Assembly (NCBI GenBank): GCA_030525745.1
Contig: JAUNED010000011.1
Location: 1 to 56,860, forward strand
Source of the DNA: Lonepinella koalarum
Lineage (GTDB): Bacteria > Pseudomonadota > Gammaproteobacteria > Enterobacterales > Pasteurellaceae
DNA length: 56,860 nucleotides
Direction of reading: 5' to 3'
Part shown: piece after piece, positions 42,293 through 51,644 of the stretch
How the letters are laid out: every line of letters starts with the position of its first letter
Position numbering within the stretch: the first letter of the stretch is position 1
Position numbers and translations under genes: made by a program
Notes under the pieces: generated by a model
What the model saw: only the letters and a program-made list of their open reading frames with translations
Database searches by the model: none
What the model was told of the DNA's origin: nothing

Positions 42293-42306
42293 AACGTTTC
42301 CTGCAA

Positions 42307-42804
42307 TTACTGATTGATAATGAATTGTTTGAATTTTTCCACTTGCTCTGGAAAAAGTTGGCGTTGCTCATCACGCCCTAAATACACTTTAAATACCGTA
42401 TTACCGTTTGGAGCAATAAAAGCAATGTTATAGCTTTCTTTACCTCGGAAAGGCAAACTTACAAAGGCAACAGAAGCGATGTTATCTAATTTTAAATGGC
42501 CATGTAATGCACCTTCTTCGCCTTTCATATTTAAGTTGTAATAGCCTCGACCAACAATACCAGTGGGGAAGCGATCTTTAATTTCAAAAATCGACCCTTC
42601 TTTTTCGATAATGGTGGTAAAGGTTCCCCAAGAGGTAATTTCGGTTAAAATGGCTTCCACTTCTTCTTTCGGATATAAAGTGACGAATTGCTCAGGCAAA
42701 GCAGTAATAATTTGTCCTTCCGGCAAATTAAAATGATCAGCCATATCCAAGGTAATAGCATTAGGATGTGCGGTAATATAATCTGCAATTTGTTGTTTAA
42801 GCAT
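42307..42804 (-). CDS. hutX: Haem utilisation cystosolic carrier HutX
   Basis: 165 residues. HutX binds haem and hands it to HutZ. Family features are ALPEQFVTLYPKEEVEAILT, EITSWGTFTTIIEKEGSIFE and KDRFPTGIVGRGYYNLNMKG with HGHLKLDNI. It is first in the hutXZ pair. Upstream (about 42810-42870) are AT-rich palindromic stretches (AATAAGATTTATT) that could be a Fur site, but I cannot match a full Fur box. Confidence 0.87.
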   Translation of the reverse strand: MLKQQIADYITAHPNAITLDMADHFNLPEGQIITALPEQFVTLYPKEEVEAILTEITSWGTFTTIIEKEGSIFEIKDRFPTGIVGRGYYNLNMKGEEGALHGHLKLDNIASVAFVSLPFRGKESYNIAFIAPNGNTVFKVYLGRDEQRQLFPEQVEKFKQFIINQ

Positions 42805-42907
42805 GGTCGTTATTCCTAAATAAGATTTATTCGTAATTATATCTGTTTTTCATTATCCGACAATACCAAAAGAGGGTAAAAGAGGCCTTGACGACAAGCT
42901 TAATGCT

Positions 42908-42942
42908 CTATTTTGAGGTTATTTAGCCACCTATTTTGAGGT
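42908..42942. repeat. Direct repeat CTATTTTGAGGT upstream of ubiA
   Basis: CTATTTTGAGGT occurs at 42908-42919 and again at 42931-42942, start-to-start 23 bases apart (about two helical turns), 70-105 bases before ubiA. The spacing suits a repeated regulator site, but no known motif is recognised. Confidence 0.35.
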
Positions 42943-43012
42943 AAATTAGTAAGGACAGTGAGCAAAAGTTGCGGTAGAATAACCGCACTTTTGCCTTAAA
43001 TGATGCGTTTGT

Positions 43013-43876
43013 ATGTTATTTTCTCAGGAAAAAATGTTAGCTTATTGGCAACTGATGCGGCTGGATAGACCCATTGGTTCGTTACTGTTGCTGTGGCCAA
43101 CACTATGGGCATTGTTTCTCTCCTCGCATGGAGTACCTGATTTATTTATTTTAGGCATTTTTGTTCTTGGTGTATTTCTAATGCGTTCTGCAGGCTGTGT
43201 GATTAACGATTATGCGGATCGCCATATTGATGGACAAGTTAAGCGCACCTCACAGCGTCCTTTGGCTACAGGTAGAGTGACCACAGGTGAAGCCAAAATG
43301 TTGTTTGCGTTACTTCTGAGCTTTTCTTTTCTTTTAGTGTTGTTTCTCAATGTATTTACGGTTGCGTTGTCTTTTATGGGTGGTTTCCTTGCGATCATTT
43401 ATCCTTTTATGAAACGTTATACCAATCTTCCCCAATTTGTATTAGGTGCGGCTTTCGGTTGGGCAATTCCCATGGCTTATGGTGCGGTGTTAGCTGAATT
43501 ACCGTTGGAATGTTGGCTCTTATTTTTTGCGAATTTAGCTTGGACAGTCGCATACGATACACAATATGCCATGGTAGACCGAGATGACGATATTCGTATC
43601 GGTGTGAAATCAACCGCTATTTTATTTGCGGAATATGACAATAAAATTATCGCATTGCTGCAAATGATTGCGTTGGCGTTTTTAATTGCAGTAGGTTTTG
43701 TTGCGCAATTACATATCAGTTATTTTATTCTCCTTACTGGCTCGATTGGGATTTTTATTTATCAAGGCAAGCTTACTCAACACCGTGAACGCCAAGATTG
43801 TTTTCGCGCTTTTTTGAGCAATAATTACTTCGGATTGATCATTTTTATTGCCGTCCTTTTAGGCTTGCAAAACTAG
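43013..43876 (+). CDS. ubiA: 4-hydroxybenzoate polyprenyltransferase
   Basis: UbiA attaches the polyprenyl chain to 4-hydroxybenzoate in ubiquinone synthesis, at the inner membrane. 287 residues, about eight helices. The Mg-diphosphate motif [18 protein letters not shown] and the second [18 protein letters not shown] are clear. ubiC is not adjacent. It begins the ubiA-ychJ-yihY-dtd run. Confidence 0.93.
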   Translation: MLFSQEKMLAYWQLMRLDRPIGSLLLLWPTLWALFLSSHGVPDLFILGIFVLGVFLMRSAGCVINDYADRHIDGQVKRTSQRPLATGRVTTGEAKMLFALLLSFSFLLVLFLNVFTVALSFMGGFLAIIYPFMKRYTNLPQFVLGAAFGWAIPMAYGAVLAELPLECWLLFFANLAWTVAYDTQYAMVDRDDDIRIGVKSTAILFAEYDNKIIALLQMIALAFLIAVGFVAQLHISYFILLTGSIGIFIYQGKLTQHRERQDCFRAFLSNNYFGLIIFIAVLLGLQN

Positions 43877-43903
43877 AAGTGCGGTTGTTTTTCAAGGACT
43901 TTT

Positions 43904-44407
43904 ATGCAGAAAACAGCAGAAAATTTTACCGCACTTTTATCCATAGAAACGGATTGTCCTTGTCAATCCGGCAATACTTATCAAGATTGTTGTGCACCTT
44001 TTCATCAATTTTATCAATATCCTGCTAATGCAGAGCAATTAATGCGTTCCCGTTATACCGCCTTTGTATTGCAACAGATTGATTATATTGTAAAAACAAC
44101 TGCACCATTACAACAAAAACGCTTGAATGTAGAGGCTTTAGCAAATTGGGCCGCAGAAACCCAATGGCTTGGGCTAAATATTCAAAAATATATTCCTCAT
44201 CTAAGTAAAATACATAGTGCTGTAGAATTTGAAGCGTTTTTTAATACCCCGGAAGGGCGACAAACTCATCGAGAATATTCATTATTTGTGACCATCGAAA
44301 AACGTTGGTATTTTGTTGATCCCACAGTGGATTTACCGACAATGAAACAAGCTTGTTTATGCGGTTCCGGAAAAAAATTTAAACATTGTTGTGGAGCCTA
44401 TTTATGA
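43904..44407 (+). CDS. ychJ: YchJ family protein (UPF0225, two SEC-C motifs)
   Basis: 167 residues. SEC-C zinc motifs occur at both ends ([13 protein letters not shown] and [13 protein letters not shown]) around an NTF2-like middle domain ([17 protein letters not shown] region, [14 protein letters not shown]). Function unknown. Its stop overlaps the yihY start as ATGA. Confidence 0.9.
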   Translation: MQKTAENFTALLSIETDCPCQSGNTYQDCCAPFHQFYQYPANAEQLMRSRYTAFVLQQIDYIVKTTAPLQQKRLNVEALANWAAETQWLGLNIQKYIPHLSKIHSAVEFEAFFNTPEGRQTHREYSLFVTIEKRWYFVDPTVDLPTMKQACLCGSGKKFKHCCGAYL

Positions 44408-45249
44408 AAAAAGTGCGGTTATTTTTCCAACTGTTTTGGTATCGTTTTCAACAAAATAAATTATCTCAGGTCGCCGGTTCACTGACTTATAGCACAATGT
44501 TAGCTATTGTACCGTTGGTGATGGTGATATTTTCTGTTTTCACCGCTTTCCCGATGTTTGCTGAAGCAACAGAAAGCGTTAAAGCATTCCTATTTACCCA
44601 CTTTGCGCCGGCTGCCAGTGATGCTGTCGGCAATTATATAGATCAATTTGTCGGCAATGCCAAAAAAATGAGTGCGGTCGGCTTGATCAGTTTGATTATG
44701 GTTGCATTAATGCTAATTCAATCTATTGACAGTGCATTAAATGCGATTTGGCAAACGAAAACCCGTAATCTAGCCTTATCAATGGCAGTATACTGGACTA
44801 TTCTCACGCTTAGCCCTGTTTTTATCGGCACTAGTATTGCAATTAACGGTTATATTTCTTCCATTTCTTTTTTTGAAGGTGAACTATCCTTGCCCTTTGG
44901 CTTGAAAATGTTAAGTATTGTTCCTTTTATCCTCACTTGGTTATGTTTTACCTTCATTTATGCACTCGTACCGAATACTAAGATTCAGATAACACACGCT
45001 GCATTCGGTGCTTTAGTTGCGGCCGGTTTTTTTACGTTGGGAAAACAAGCCTTTATTTGGTACATCGTGACTTTTCCGTCCTATGAAATGATTTATGGCG
45101 CTATGGCAACCTTGCCTTTAATGCTGCTTTGGATTCAGTTGAGTTGGTTGTTTGTATTATTAGGTGCTCAATTGGCAGCAGTGCTTGGAGATATGCAGAA
45201 AATAGCACAAGGTGAGTTAAGTGTAGTTGATATTAAGGAGCAAAAATGA
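44404..45249 (+). CDS. yihY: YihY family inner-membrane protein
   Basis: A 281-residue protein with six helices, formerly mislabelled RNase BN. The family start [20 protein letters not shown] and the [18 protein letters not shown] and [20 protein letters not shown] blocks are present. Function unknown. ATG 44404 overlaps ychJ by four bases and its stop overlaps dtd by four bases, so all three are translationally coupled. Confidence 0.9.
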   Translation: MKKVRLFFQLFWYRFQQNKLSQVAGSLTYSTMLAIVPLVMVIFSVFTAFPMFAEATESVKAFLFTHFAPAASDAVGNYIDQFVGNAKKMSAVGLISLIMVALMLIQSIDSALNAIWQTKTRNLALSMAVYWTILTLSPVFIGTSIAINGYISSISFFEGELSLPFGLKMLSIVPFILTWLCFTFIYALVPNTKIQITHAAFGALVAAGFFTLGKQAFIWYIVTFPSYEMIYGAMATLPLMLLWIQLSWLFVLLGAQLAAVLGDMQKIAQGELSVVDIKEQK

Positions 45250-45689
45250 TTGGATTAATTCAACGAGTGAGTCAAGCACAAGTAGACGTTGACGGAAAAA
45301 TTATTGGCAAAATCGGACAAGGCTTACTGGTGTTACTTGGAGTTGAATCAACGGATACATCAAGCAATGCAGACAAATTAGTGGAAAAAGTATTAAATTA
45401 TCGTATGTTTAGTGATGAAAACGGCAAGATGAACCTCAATCTACAACAAATTGAGGGGGAAATTTTAGTTGTTTCTCAGTTTACGCTTGTGGCAGATACA
45501 CAGAAAGGCTTGCGCCCCAGTTTTTCCAAAGGTGCAACGCCAGTACAGGCTAATGAACTTTACGCCTATTTCTGCCAAAAGTGCGGTGAAAAATTGGGGC
45601 GTTCTAAAGTGGCAACAGGACAATTTGCCGCCGATATGCAGGTGAGTTTAACGAATGACGGTCCGGTGACATTTTGGTTGGCAAGCTAA
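45246..45689 (+). CDS. dtd: D-aminoacyl-tRNA deacylase
   Basis: Dtd frees tRNAs mischarged with D-amino acids (and glycine on tRNA-Ala). 147 residues, full length, with [19 protein letters not shown], the active-site [17 protein letters not shown] and the GPVTFWL motif. An uptake word lies in the gene near 45580. Confidence 0.96.
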   Translation: MIGLIQRVSQAQVDVDGKIIGKIGQGLLVLLGVESTDTSSNADKLVEKVLNYRMFSDENGKMNLNLQQIEGEILVVSQFTLVADTQKGLRPSFSKGATPVQANELYAYFCQKCGEKLGRSKVATGQFAADMQVSLTNDGPVTFWLAS

Positions 45690-45694
45690 TGAAA

Positions 45695-45718
45695 GAGGCA
45701 CGATATGTGCCTCCTTTT
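45695..45718. terminator. Terminator between dtd and yjgR
   Basis: GAGGCAC and GTGCCTC pair around GATAT, with TTTT on the plus strand, between convergent genes. Confidence 0.75.
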
Positions 45719-45723
45719 AAGGA

Positions 45724-47214
45724 TTATCGCTTTAACGCTCCCATAATTCCACGCATAATTTGCTTGGTTACTTGATTTCGTATATTACGTCCTACCGATT
45801 TTGCGACACTACTGACGACTTGTTCGGTAACTGTTAGGGTTTCACCGCGTTTTTTAGTGCCAAAAAGCATTCTGCTCAGGCTATCCATTAATCCACCTTC
45901 TTCAGCTTGTTCTGCCTGTTTTTTTGCTACAGCATCTAAATCTGCTTGCTGCAATACTTCAAAGGCTGATTCGTTATCCACCAAATCACGATAATAGGCA
46001 TAAAGCTCATCGTCTTTCACCCAAGTCTGGCGATCTGTTATGCTCAATGGTGGGAGCTGACTTTTAGGTGGGTAAATCATTGCAACTTCCACCGGTGTCG
46101 GCATACCTTTTTCGTCTAAGAATGAAATTAACGCTTGCCCTACACCAAGTGTAGAAATGGTTTCTGTGACATTTACGTTGGGGTTGGCACGGAAGGTTTC
46201 GGCGGCAGATTTGACGGCTTTTTGATCACGAGGAGTGAAAGCTCGCAACGCATGTTGCACACGATTACCTAATTGTCCGAGTACAGTATCCGGTAAATCT
46301 AACGGATTTTGTGTCACAAAATAAATCCCGACACCTTTCGAACGGATTAAACGTACAACTTGTTCGACTTTATCTACTAAAGCCGCAGGTGCGCCATCAA
46401 ACAATAAATGGGCTTCATCAAAAAACATCACAAATTTGGGTTTTTCAGGATCACCTACTTCAGGTAATTGCTCAAATAATTCCGCCATGAGCCACAGTAA
46501 AAATGCGCTATAGATTTTAGGTGAGTTAATCAGTTTTTCTGAATTGAGAATATTAATCACGCCACGCCCTTCACGGGTTTGCAGCCAATCTTCCAAATTT
46601 AACGCCGGCTCACCGAATAAATTGGCGGCCCCCTCATTTTCTAATGCTAACAATGCACGTTGAATTGCTCCCACGCTGGCAGCGGACACATTGCCGTATT
46701 CCACTTGGAATTGTTTGGCATTTTCAGCTACGAATTTCAGCATGGCACGCAAATCTTTTAAATCAATCAGTAACAGCCCCTTATCATCTGCAACTCTGAA
46801 CACTAAATTGAGTAGCCCCTCTTGTGTTGTATTCAAATTTAATAAACGAGAAAGCAATAATGGCCCCATTTCTGAAATGGTGGTACGAAGTGGAATACCG
46901 GTTTCACCAAATACGTCCCAAAAGGATACCGGATAGCTACTTAAATAGTCATTGCCACCCAATTCAAATTGTTCGATTCGTTCGGCAATTTTGCCTTGCA
47001 TAGTGCCTTTAACAGTCATCCCCGATAAATCACCTTTTACATCCACCAAAAATACGGGTACACCATCATCACTAAAAGCTTCAGCCATTTTGCGCAAGGT
47101 AACGGTTTTTCCGGTCCCCGTTGCACCTGCGATTAAGCCGTGACGGTTAGCCATTTTGGCGGTAATCCCGAAAGTTTGCCCTTGCTCGTTACGGGCTAAA
47201 ATATAATCAGCCAT
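45724..47214 (-). CDS. yjgR: HerA-like ATPase, DUF853 (YjgR)
   Basis: 496 residues of the HerA/FtsK-like ATPase superfamily. Walker A is GATGTGKTVTLRKM, Walker B FVMFFDEAHLLFDG, and sensor FVTQNPLDLPDTVLGQLGNR. The C-terminus carries a long basic stretch (SVAKSVGRNIRNQVTKQI). Function is not established; DNA or protein translocation is plausible from the fold. It stands alone. Confidence 0.88.
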   Translation of the reverse strand: MADYILARNEQGQTFGITAKMANRHGLIAGATGTGKTVTLRKMAEAFSDDGVPVFLVDVKGDLSGMTVKGTMQGKIAERIEQFELGGNDYLSSYPVSFWDVFGETGIPLRTTISEMGPLLLSRLLNLNTTQEGLLNLVFRVADDKGLLLIDLKDLRAMLKFVAENAKQFQVEYGNVSAASVGAIQRALLALENEGAANLFGEPALNLEDWLQTREGRGVINILNSEKLINSPKIYSAFLLWLMAELFEQLPEVGDPEKPKFVMFFDEAHLLFDGAPAALVDKVEQVVRLIRSKGVGIYFVTQNPLDLPDTVLGQLGNRVQHALRAFTPRDQKAVKSAAETFRANPNVNVTETISTLGVGQALISFLDEKGMPTPVEVAMIYPPKSQLPPLSITDRQTWVKDDELYAYYRDLVDNESAFEVLQQADLDAVAKKQAEQAEEGGLMDSLSRMLFGTKKRGETLTVTEQVVSSVAKSVGRNIRNQVTKQIMRGIMGALKR

Positions 47215-47406
47215 AGTTATTCCTTTTATATAGATGAAATTTTATTCACGCATAATAAGAGAAAAAGGGTATTACGTCAAAAAAACCGCCAAAGTGTAGT
47301 CAAGAAACAGCAAGTTTGCGTTGTATCAAAAAGTGCGGTGAAAATTTTGGAGATTTTGCACAACTGATTTACAATGAAATCCGTGTTCACTATCAGGAAA
47401 TATATA

Positions 47407-48156
47407 ATGAAAAAAAATAAAGGGTTGGTGCCGATTTTGCTTGCAGCAATATGCTTAAGCGCTTGTACAACAATTGATAAACAAACAGGCGAACGTAAAG
47501 ATCCGTTGCAAGGTTTTAACCGCACAATGTGGGATTTTAACTATAAAGTGTTGGATCCTTATGTGTTAAAGCCGGTAGCTACAGGCTGGAAAGAATATGT
47601 ACCGGCACCGGTGAGCAAAGGTTTGGTAAATGTAGCAAATAACTTGGATGAGCCGGTGAGTTTTGTCAACCGTCTGTTTGAAGGTGAAGTGCAAAAAGCC
47701 TTTGTGCATTTGAACCGCTTTATTATTAATTCCACTTTTGGTTTAGGGGGCTTGATTGACTGGGCAAGCTATGATGATAATCTGAAAATTGATTATGACC
47801 GTGGTTTTGGTGAAACTCTCGGTAGTTATGGGGTTGATGCAAGTAGCTATATTATGTTGCCGGCTTATGGCGCAACCACTGTTCGTCAGGGCGTGGGAGA
47901 TATTGTTGATTCCGCTTATACTTATCCATTCTGGCAATGGGTCGGTGGACCTTGGTCGTTGGTTAAATTTGGGATACAAGGGATAGACAGCCGAGCTAAA
48001 GCCATAGATAAAGAAGCCTTGTTAGAACAGGCTCAAGATCCCTACATTACATTCCGTGAAGCCTATTATCAAAACTTGGAATACCGTGTCAGTGATGGTA
48101 AAGCAAAGGTTGCAGAAGAAGTTCTATCTAAAGATGATTTAAAAGAAATTGATTAA
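47407..48156 (+). CDS. mlaA: Intermembrane phospholipid transport lipoprotein MlaA (VacJ)
   Basis: An outer-membrane lipoprotein that removes mislocalised phospholipids from the outer leaflet and passes them to the MlaC/MlaFEDB pathway. 249 residues. The lipobox is LSAC, then DPLQGFNRTMWDFNYKVLD and NSTFGLGGLIDWAS follow, all typical. Start ATG 47407 with AGGAAATATATA; the open frame begins 11 codons earlier. yfbU follows 18 bases on. Confidence 0.94.
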   Translation: MKKNKGLVPILLAAICLSACTTIDKQTGERKDPLQGFNRTMWDFNYKVLDPYVLKPVATGWKEYVPAPVSKGLVNVANNLDEPVSFVNRLFEGEVQKAFVHLNRFIINSTFGLGGLIDWASYDDNLKIDYDRGFGETLGSYGVDASSYIMLPAYGATTVRQGVGDIVDSAYTYPFWQWVGGPWSLVKFGIQGIDSRAKAIDKEALLEQAQDPYITFREAYYQNLEYRVSDGKAKVAEEVLSKDDLKEID

Positions 48157-48174
48157 TTTTGTGAGGTAGTAAAA

Positions 48175-48669
48175 ATGGAAATGACCACCACCCAACGATT
48201 GATTTTAGCTAATCAATATAAATTAATGGCGTTATTAGATGCAGAAAATGCAACGCAATACCAACGTTTAGAACGCATTGTCAAAGGCGGATTTGAATTG
48301 GAATTGAAAGACGTCAGCAAAGAGTTTTTAGATTTATCCGAAGAGGAATGTCGAATTGTGCGTGATACATTGGAAATGTATAATGCATTGCAAGTGTCTT
48401 ATAACAATTTAGCGGATAAATCGGCAATTTCCGAACACCGTTTAAAATTCTTAGGTTATTGTGCAGTACGGGAAAGAAAATACTTGAATTACCTGCGTTT
48501 TATTGCTGATACAGACAGTAAATATCAAGGTTTAATGGCATGTGAAAACAGCTGTGATGCCCAAACGCCAATGTGGGATAAATACAGCAAAATGCTTGAT
48601 ACACTGCATGCCTGCCCACATGAATATCACTTAAGTGCGGTAGAAATTCAGAATATTTTGAATGCTTAA
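48175..48669 (+). CDS. yfbU: YfbU family protein (UPF0304)
   Basis: 164 residues, largely helical. TTTQRLILANQYKLMALLD at the start and AQTPMWDKYSKMLDTLHACP near the end match YfbU. E. coli YfbU is implicated in cell death responses, with mechanism unclear. Probably co-transcribed with mlaA. Confidence 0.9.
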   Translation: MEMTTTQRLILANQYKLMALLDAENATQYQRLERIVKGGFELELKDVSKEFLDLSEEECRIVRDTLEMYNALQVSYNNLADKSAISEHRLKFLGYCAVRERKYLNYLRFIADTDSKYQGLMACENSCDAQTPMWDKYSKMLDTLHACPHEYHLSAVEIQNILNA

Positions 48670-48674
48670 AAAAG

Positions 48675-48707
48675 AAAACGGAAAGGCTTGGGCTTTTCCG
48701 TTTTTGT
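48675..48707. terminator. Terminator between yfbU and nfuA
   Basis: AAAACGGAAA and TTTTCCGTTTT pair with a small loop, then TTG; it serves the convergent yfbU and nfuA genes. Confidence 0.8.
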
Positions 48708-48717
48708 TGAGAGAAGT

Positions 48718-49299
48718 TTAATAATACGAATGATCACCACGTTGGTGCTCAGTTACGTCTTTCGCCCCTTTAAGTTCAGGGAATAATTCGATAAGCTGTC
48801 GCTCTACACCATCTTTTAAGGTAACATCTACCATTGAACAGCCGTTACAACCGCCACCAAATTGCAAAATAGCATAACCATCATCAGTGATTTCCAATAA
48901 GGTGATTTTTCCACCATGGCTGGCTAATTGAGGGTTAATTTGAGTTTGAATAACATATTCCACGCGCTCAATTAATGGTGCGTCATCTGCTACTTTTCGC
49001 ATTTTCGCATTAGGGGCTTTTAAGGTAAGTTGTGCGCCTAATTCTTCGGTAACATAGTCAATTTCCGCTTCGTCCAAAAAGGGTAAACTAATTTCATCTA
49101 CAAAGGCAGAAAAGCCCTTATATTCAAATTCCGTATCTGTGGCTTCCACTGCGTTAGCCGGACAATAAGATACGCCACATTCCGCACTGGGAGTGCCGGG
49201 GTTAACGACAAAAATTCGAATATTGGTACCTTCTTCTTGTTGATCCAAGAGTTTACGAAAATGTGCCTGTGCAGCATCAGAAATACTAATATGTTGCAT
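48718..49299 (-). CDS. nfuA: Fe/S biogenesis protein NfuA
   Basis: NfuA carries a 4Fe-4S cluster between the Isc/Suf systems and client enzymes. 193 residues, with a degenerate A-type N-terminal domain and a C-terminal Nfu domain ([20 protein letters not shown]), with the CxxC ligand in [16 protein letters not shown]. Usually it follows comF; here comF lies directly upstream at 49411. Confidence 0.96.
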   Translation of the reverse strand: MQHISISDAAQAHFRKLLDQQEEGTNIRIFVVNPGTPSAECGVSYCPANAVEATDTEFEYKGFSAFVDEISLPFLDEAEIDYVTEELGAQLTLKAPNAKMRKVADDAPLIERVEYVIQTQINPQLASHGGKITLLEITDDGYAILQFGGGCNGCSMVDVTLKDGVERQLIELFPELKGAKDVTEHQRGDHSYY

Positions 49300-49410
49300 A
49301 ATTATCCTAAAATCAATAATTGAGTAATATTGTCAGGCATAATACGCCGAGTTCGTTTTTTTTTCCACTATTTCTTAGGAATTATCCTCAGTCCTAAAAT
49401 ACGCTCCTTA

Positions 49411-50100
49411 TTATGTACGGGCAAGCCCCCATACTTGAATATGTTCTACGCCGGTATTTCGCAAGGCTTTAGCTATTTCGTTAAGTGTTGAACCGGTGGT
49501 AATAACATCATCGACTAATGCGACTGAGCGATAGCCATAATTGGAGAAAGTGCGGTCAATTCTAAAGGCATTTTTAACATTTTGCCGCCGAGCATTTGAG
49601 GTTAATCCTCGTTGATTGGGCGTATTTCTGATTTTTTTGATCAAATCCTTATGTGTGGGAATGTGCAACCATTGGGATAGCTGTGCCGTTAATAATTGGG
49701 TTTGATTATAGCCTCTTCGCCAATGGCGGCGATGGTGTAGCGGTACAGGTAAAATGACATCGGGGAGTGTTAGTCCGTGAGTTCGCCTTGCCTGAAGCAC
49801 CGCTAATAGTAATAAGCGGGCTAAAGTGCGGTCTAAAAACCACAAGTTTTGAAACTTAAAACGATGAATTAAGACCGATAACGGCTCATTGTAACGGCCT
49901 ACGATGACCATTCGTTCCCAAGCCGGCTCATTTTGTAAACAGTTTCCGCAATGCAATTCATCTCGTGCCAGCTCTGTACCACAGCAACCGCAATAATGGA
50001 AACGCCGAATAGTTTTGTTGCAATTGCTACACAACCCATGTTTAGCTATCGCTAAGGGCTGATGGCATAATACACAACAAGCTCCCCAAAAATTCATCAT
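49411..50100 (-). CDS. comF: Competence protein ComF (phosphoribosyltransferase family)
   Basis: ComF is needed for late steps of DNA uptake in naturally competent Pasteurellaceae. 229 residues. It has an N-terminal zinc-finger region with several CxxC pairs (CCVLCHQ, CSNCNKT, CGCCGTE, CGNC) and a C-terminal phosphoribosyl-binding VALVDDVITTGSTLNEI. A CRP-S-like site lies about 75 bases upstream at 50171-50192. AAGGATAAT precedes two tandem ATGs. Confidence 0.94.
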   Translation of the reverse strand: MMNFWGACCVLCHQPLAIAKHGLCSNCNKTIRRFHYCGCCGTELARDELHCGNCLQNEPAWERMVIVGRYNEPLSVLIHRFKFQNLWFLDRTLARLLLLAVLQARRTHGLTLPDVILPVPLHHRRHWRRGYNQTQLLTAQLSQWLHIPTHKDLIKKIRNTPNQRGLTSNARRQNVKNAFRIDRTFSNYGYRSVALVDDVITTGSTLNEIAKALRNTGVEHIQVWGLART

Positions 50101-50170
50101 ATTATCCTTATTTTATTAGGTTTAGGGAGGGTAATGAAATCTATCAAAGTGGGGTAGATTTTTGAATTGT

Positions 50171-50192
50171 TTTTGGAACAGAGATCGCAAAA
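50171..50192 (-). promoter_or_regulatory. CRP-S-like competence operator for comF
   Basis: On the minus strand the 22-mer starts TTTTGCGATCTCTGTTCC and ends AAAA. The left half TTTTGCGA matches the CRP-S consensus (TGCGA-N6-TCGCA) fully and the right half TTCCA matches at three of five. CRP-S sites need CRP plus Sxy. Its place upstream of comF, a known competence gene, supports the call. Confidence 0.6.
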
Positions 50193-50264
50193 ATGATTTT
50201 TTTCTGCTCAAAATCTATCGCACATGTTACTATGGAATTAATATAAATTTACTTGGAGAACACT

Positions 50265-51071
50265 ATGAGCCTTAATTATCGTGATCAAATTAAAATCGTG
50301 TTTTTTGATATTGATGAAACCTTACTTGTGAAAGATAAGGACTATATTCCCAGCTCGGTGATACCTGCCTTGAAAGCATTAAAAGCCAATGGGATTACTC
50401 CGGCTATTGCCACCGGACGAACTAACAATACGTTCCCACCTAAAATCAAACAGTTGGTAGAAGAGGTTGGTATTGAATTATTTGTTACTATGAATGGTCA
50501 GCGAGTACATTATCAAGGTGAAGTGATTGCCAAATATCCGATTCCTAAAGCGAAAATCGCACAAATTATCCGTTTTTTAGAAGCTCATCACATTGAATAT
50601 GGATTTGTGTCTGAAAGTGGTATTTTTGTTTCAAATATCACAGAAAAAGTCAGCGGCGCATTAGATCCATTACGCACCCATTATCAACAAGACAAAGATT
50701 ATTATTTATCACATGATGTGTTTCAAATTCTCCCGTTTTACGATGTCAAGCAAGATAAATTAGTGGAAAATTCGGGTATCTTAGAGGGGTTACAGGTGAT
50801 CCGTTGGAATGAAAATTCTGTGGATTTATTCGATGCCCAAGGCTCGAAAGCACGAGGGATTCAAGATGCACTCAATCATTTTGGGTTAGTCATGGAAAAT
50901 GCAATGGCTTTCGGTGACGGATTAAATGACATTGAAATGCTGAAATCTGTTGGGGTCGGCGTAGCTATGGGGAATGCGCATGAAAATGTCAAAAAGGCCG
51001 CAACACATGTTACCGATCATATCGAATCACACGGTATTGCTCATTTTTTACAAAAAACAGGGTTAATCTAG
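50265..51071 (+). CDS. Cof-type HAD-IIB phosphatase
   Basis: 268 residues. HAD motif I is VFFDIDETLL, motif II TGRTN, the type IIB cap is in the middle, and the C-terminal GDGLNDIEML holds motif IV Asp residues. Members dephosphorylate sugar phosphates or FMN; the substrate is not evident. ATG 50265 has TTGGAGAACACT. The DUF2301 gene begins 9 bases after its stop. Confidence 0.85.
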   Translation: MSLNYRDQIKIVFFDIDETLLVKDKDYIPSSVIPALKALKANGITPAIATGRTNNTFPPKIKQLVEEVGIELFVTMNGQRVHYQGEVIAKYPIPKAKIAQIIRFLEAHHIEYGFVSESGIFVSNITEKVSGALDPLRTHYQQDKDYYLSHDVFQILPFYDVKQDKLVENSGILEGLQVIRWNENSVDLFDAQGSKARGIQDALNHFGLVMENAMAFGDGLNDIEMLKSVGVGVAMGNAHENVKKAATHVTDHIESHGIAHFLQKTGLI

Positions 51072-51079
51072 GCGGAAAC

Positions 51080-51586
51080 ATGGCGGATCTACATATCAAA
51101 TCTCCCATGGATTTTTGGGATTATGCTACGGTGTGCATTTATCGTATCGGTTTTATTTTAGCGGCAATTTTTACCGCACTTTTGCCTTATTATTCCATAC
51201 AAGCGCAATTAGGAGTGTTAGTGGCAGCGGCTTGCTGTGCTTCCTCGTTGCATATTTATGTCAAGCATTTCCGCTTTGCGTTACAATTTGCTACTTGGGT
51301 TGCCTTGCTTTTTGCTTTATTTGGATTTTCGACACTTGCCTTGGGCGGAGCCTTTTTCACATTAGGTGGATTGGCTTTCAAAGAATATTTCTGCTTCCGT
51401 ATTTTTGCTCTTAATTTTCAACCTATTTTTGTATCTCTCATTTGGCTGGCGTTCGTATTGCACATTAATCTGTTGCTACAAGTGATAAGTGCAATCAGCG
51501 CCATATTATTTCTGGTGTTGGCGATCCAAAAATGGCGAATGCCGTTTCATTTTGATATTGGAGATAAAACGAAATATCAGGTTTAA
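51080..51586 (+). CDS. DUF2301 integral membrane protein
   Basis: 168 residues with five to six helices. The diagnostic GGLAFKEYFCFRI block is in the middle and WRMPFHFDIGDKTKYQV at the end. Function unknown. Probably co-transcribed with the HAD phosphatase. Confidence 0.75.
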   Translation: MADLHIKSPMDFWDYATVCIYRIGFILAAIFTALLPYYSIQAQLGVLVAAACCASSLHIYVKHFRFALQFATWVALLFALFGFSTLALGGAFFTLGGLAFKEYFCFRIFALNFQPIFVSLIWLAFVLHINLLLQVISAISAILFLVLAIQKWRMPFHFDIGDKTKYQV

Positions 51587-51593
51587 TTTATTC

Positions 51594-51635
51594 AAAAGTG
51601 CGGTTAAAAACTAATAATATTTTGACCGCACTTTT
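51594..51635. terminator. Uptake-sequence-pair terminator between DUF2301 and fruA
   Basis: AAAAGTGCGGTTAAAA and TTTTGACCGCACTTTT form an inverted pair of Hin-type uptake words and serve both convergent genes. Confidence 0.85.
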
Positions 51636-51644
51636 TTACGCAGA

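Noticed and set aside
42805..42880. Fur box upstream of hutX
   Set aside because: AATAAGATTTATT and GATAATG pieces are present but do not form a full 19-bp Fur site; left as a possibility only in the hutX entry.
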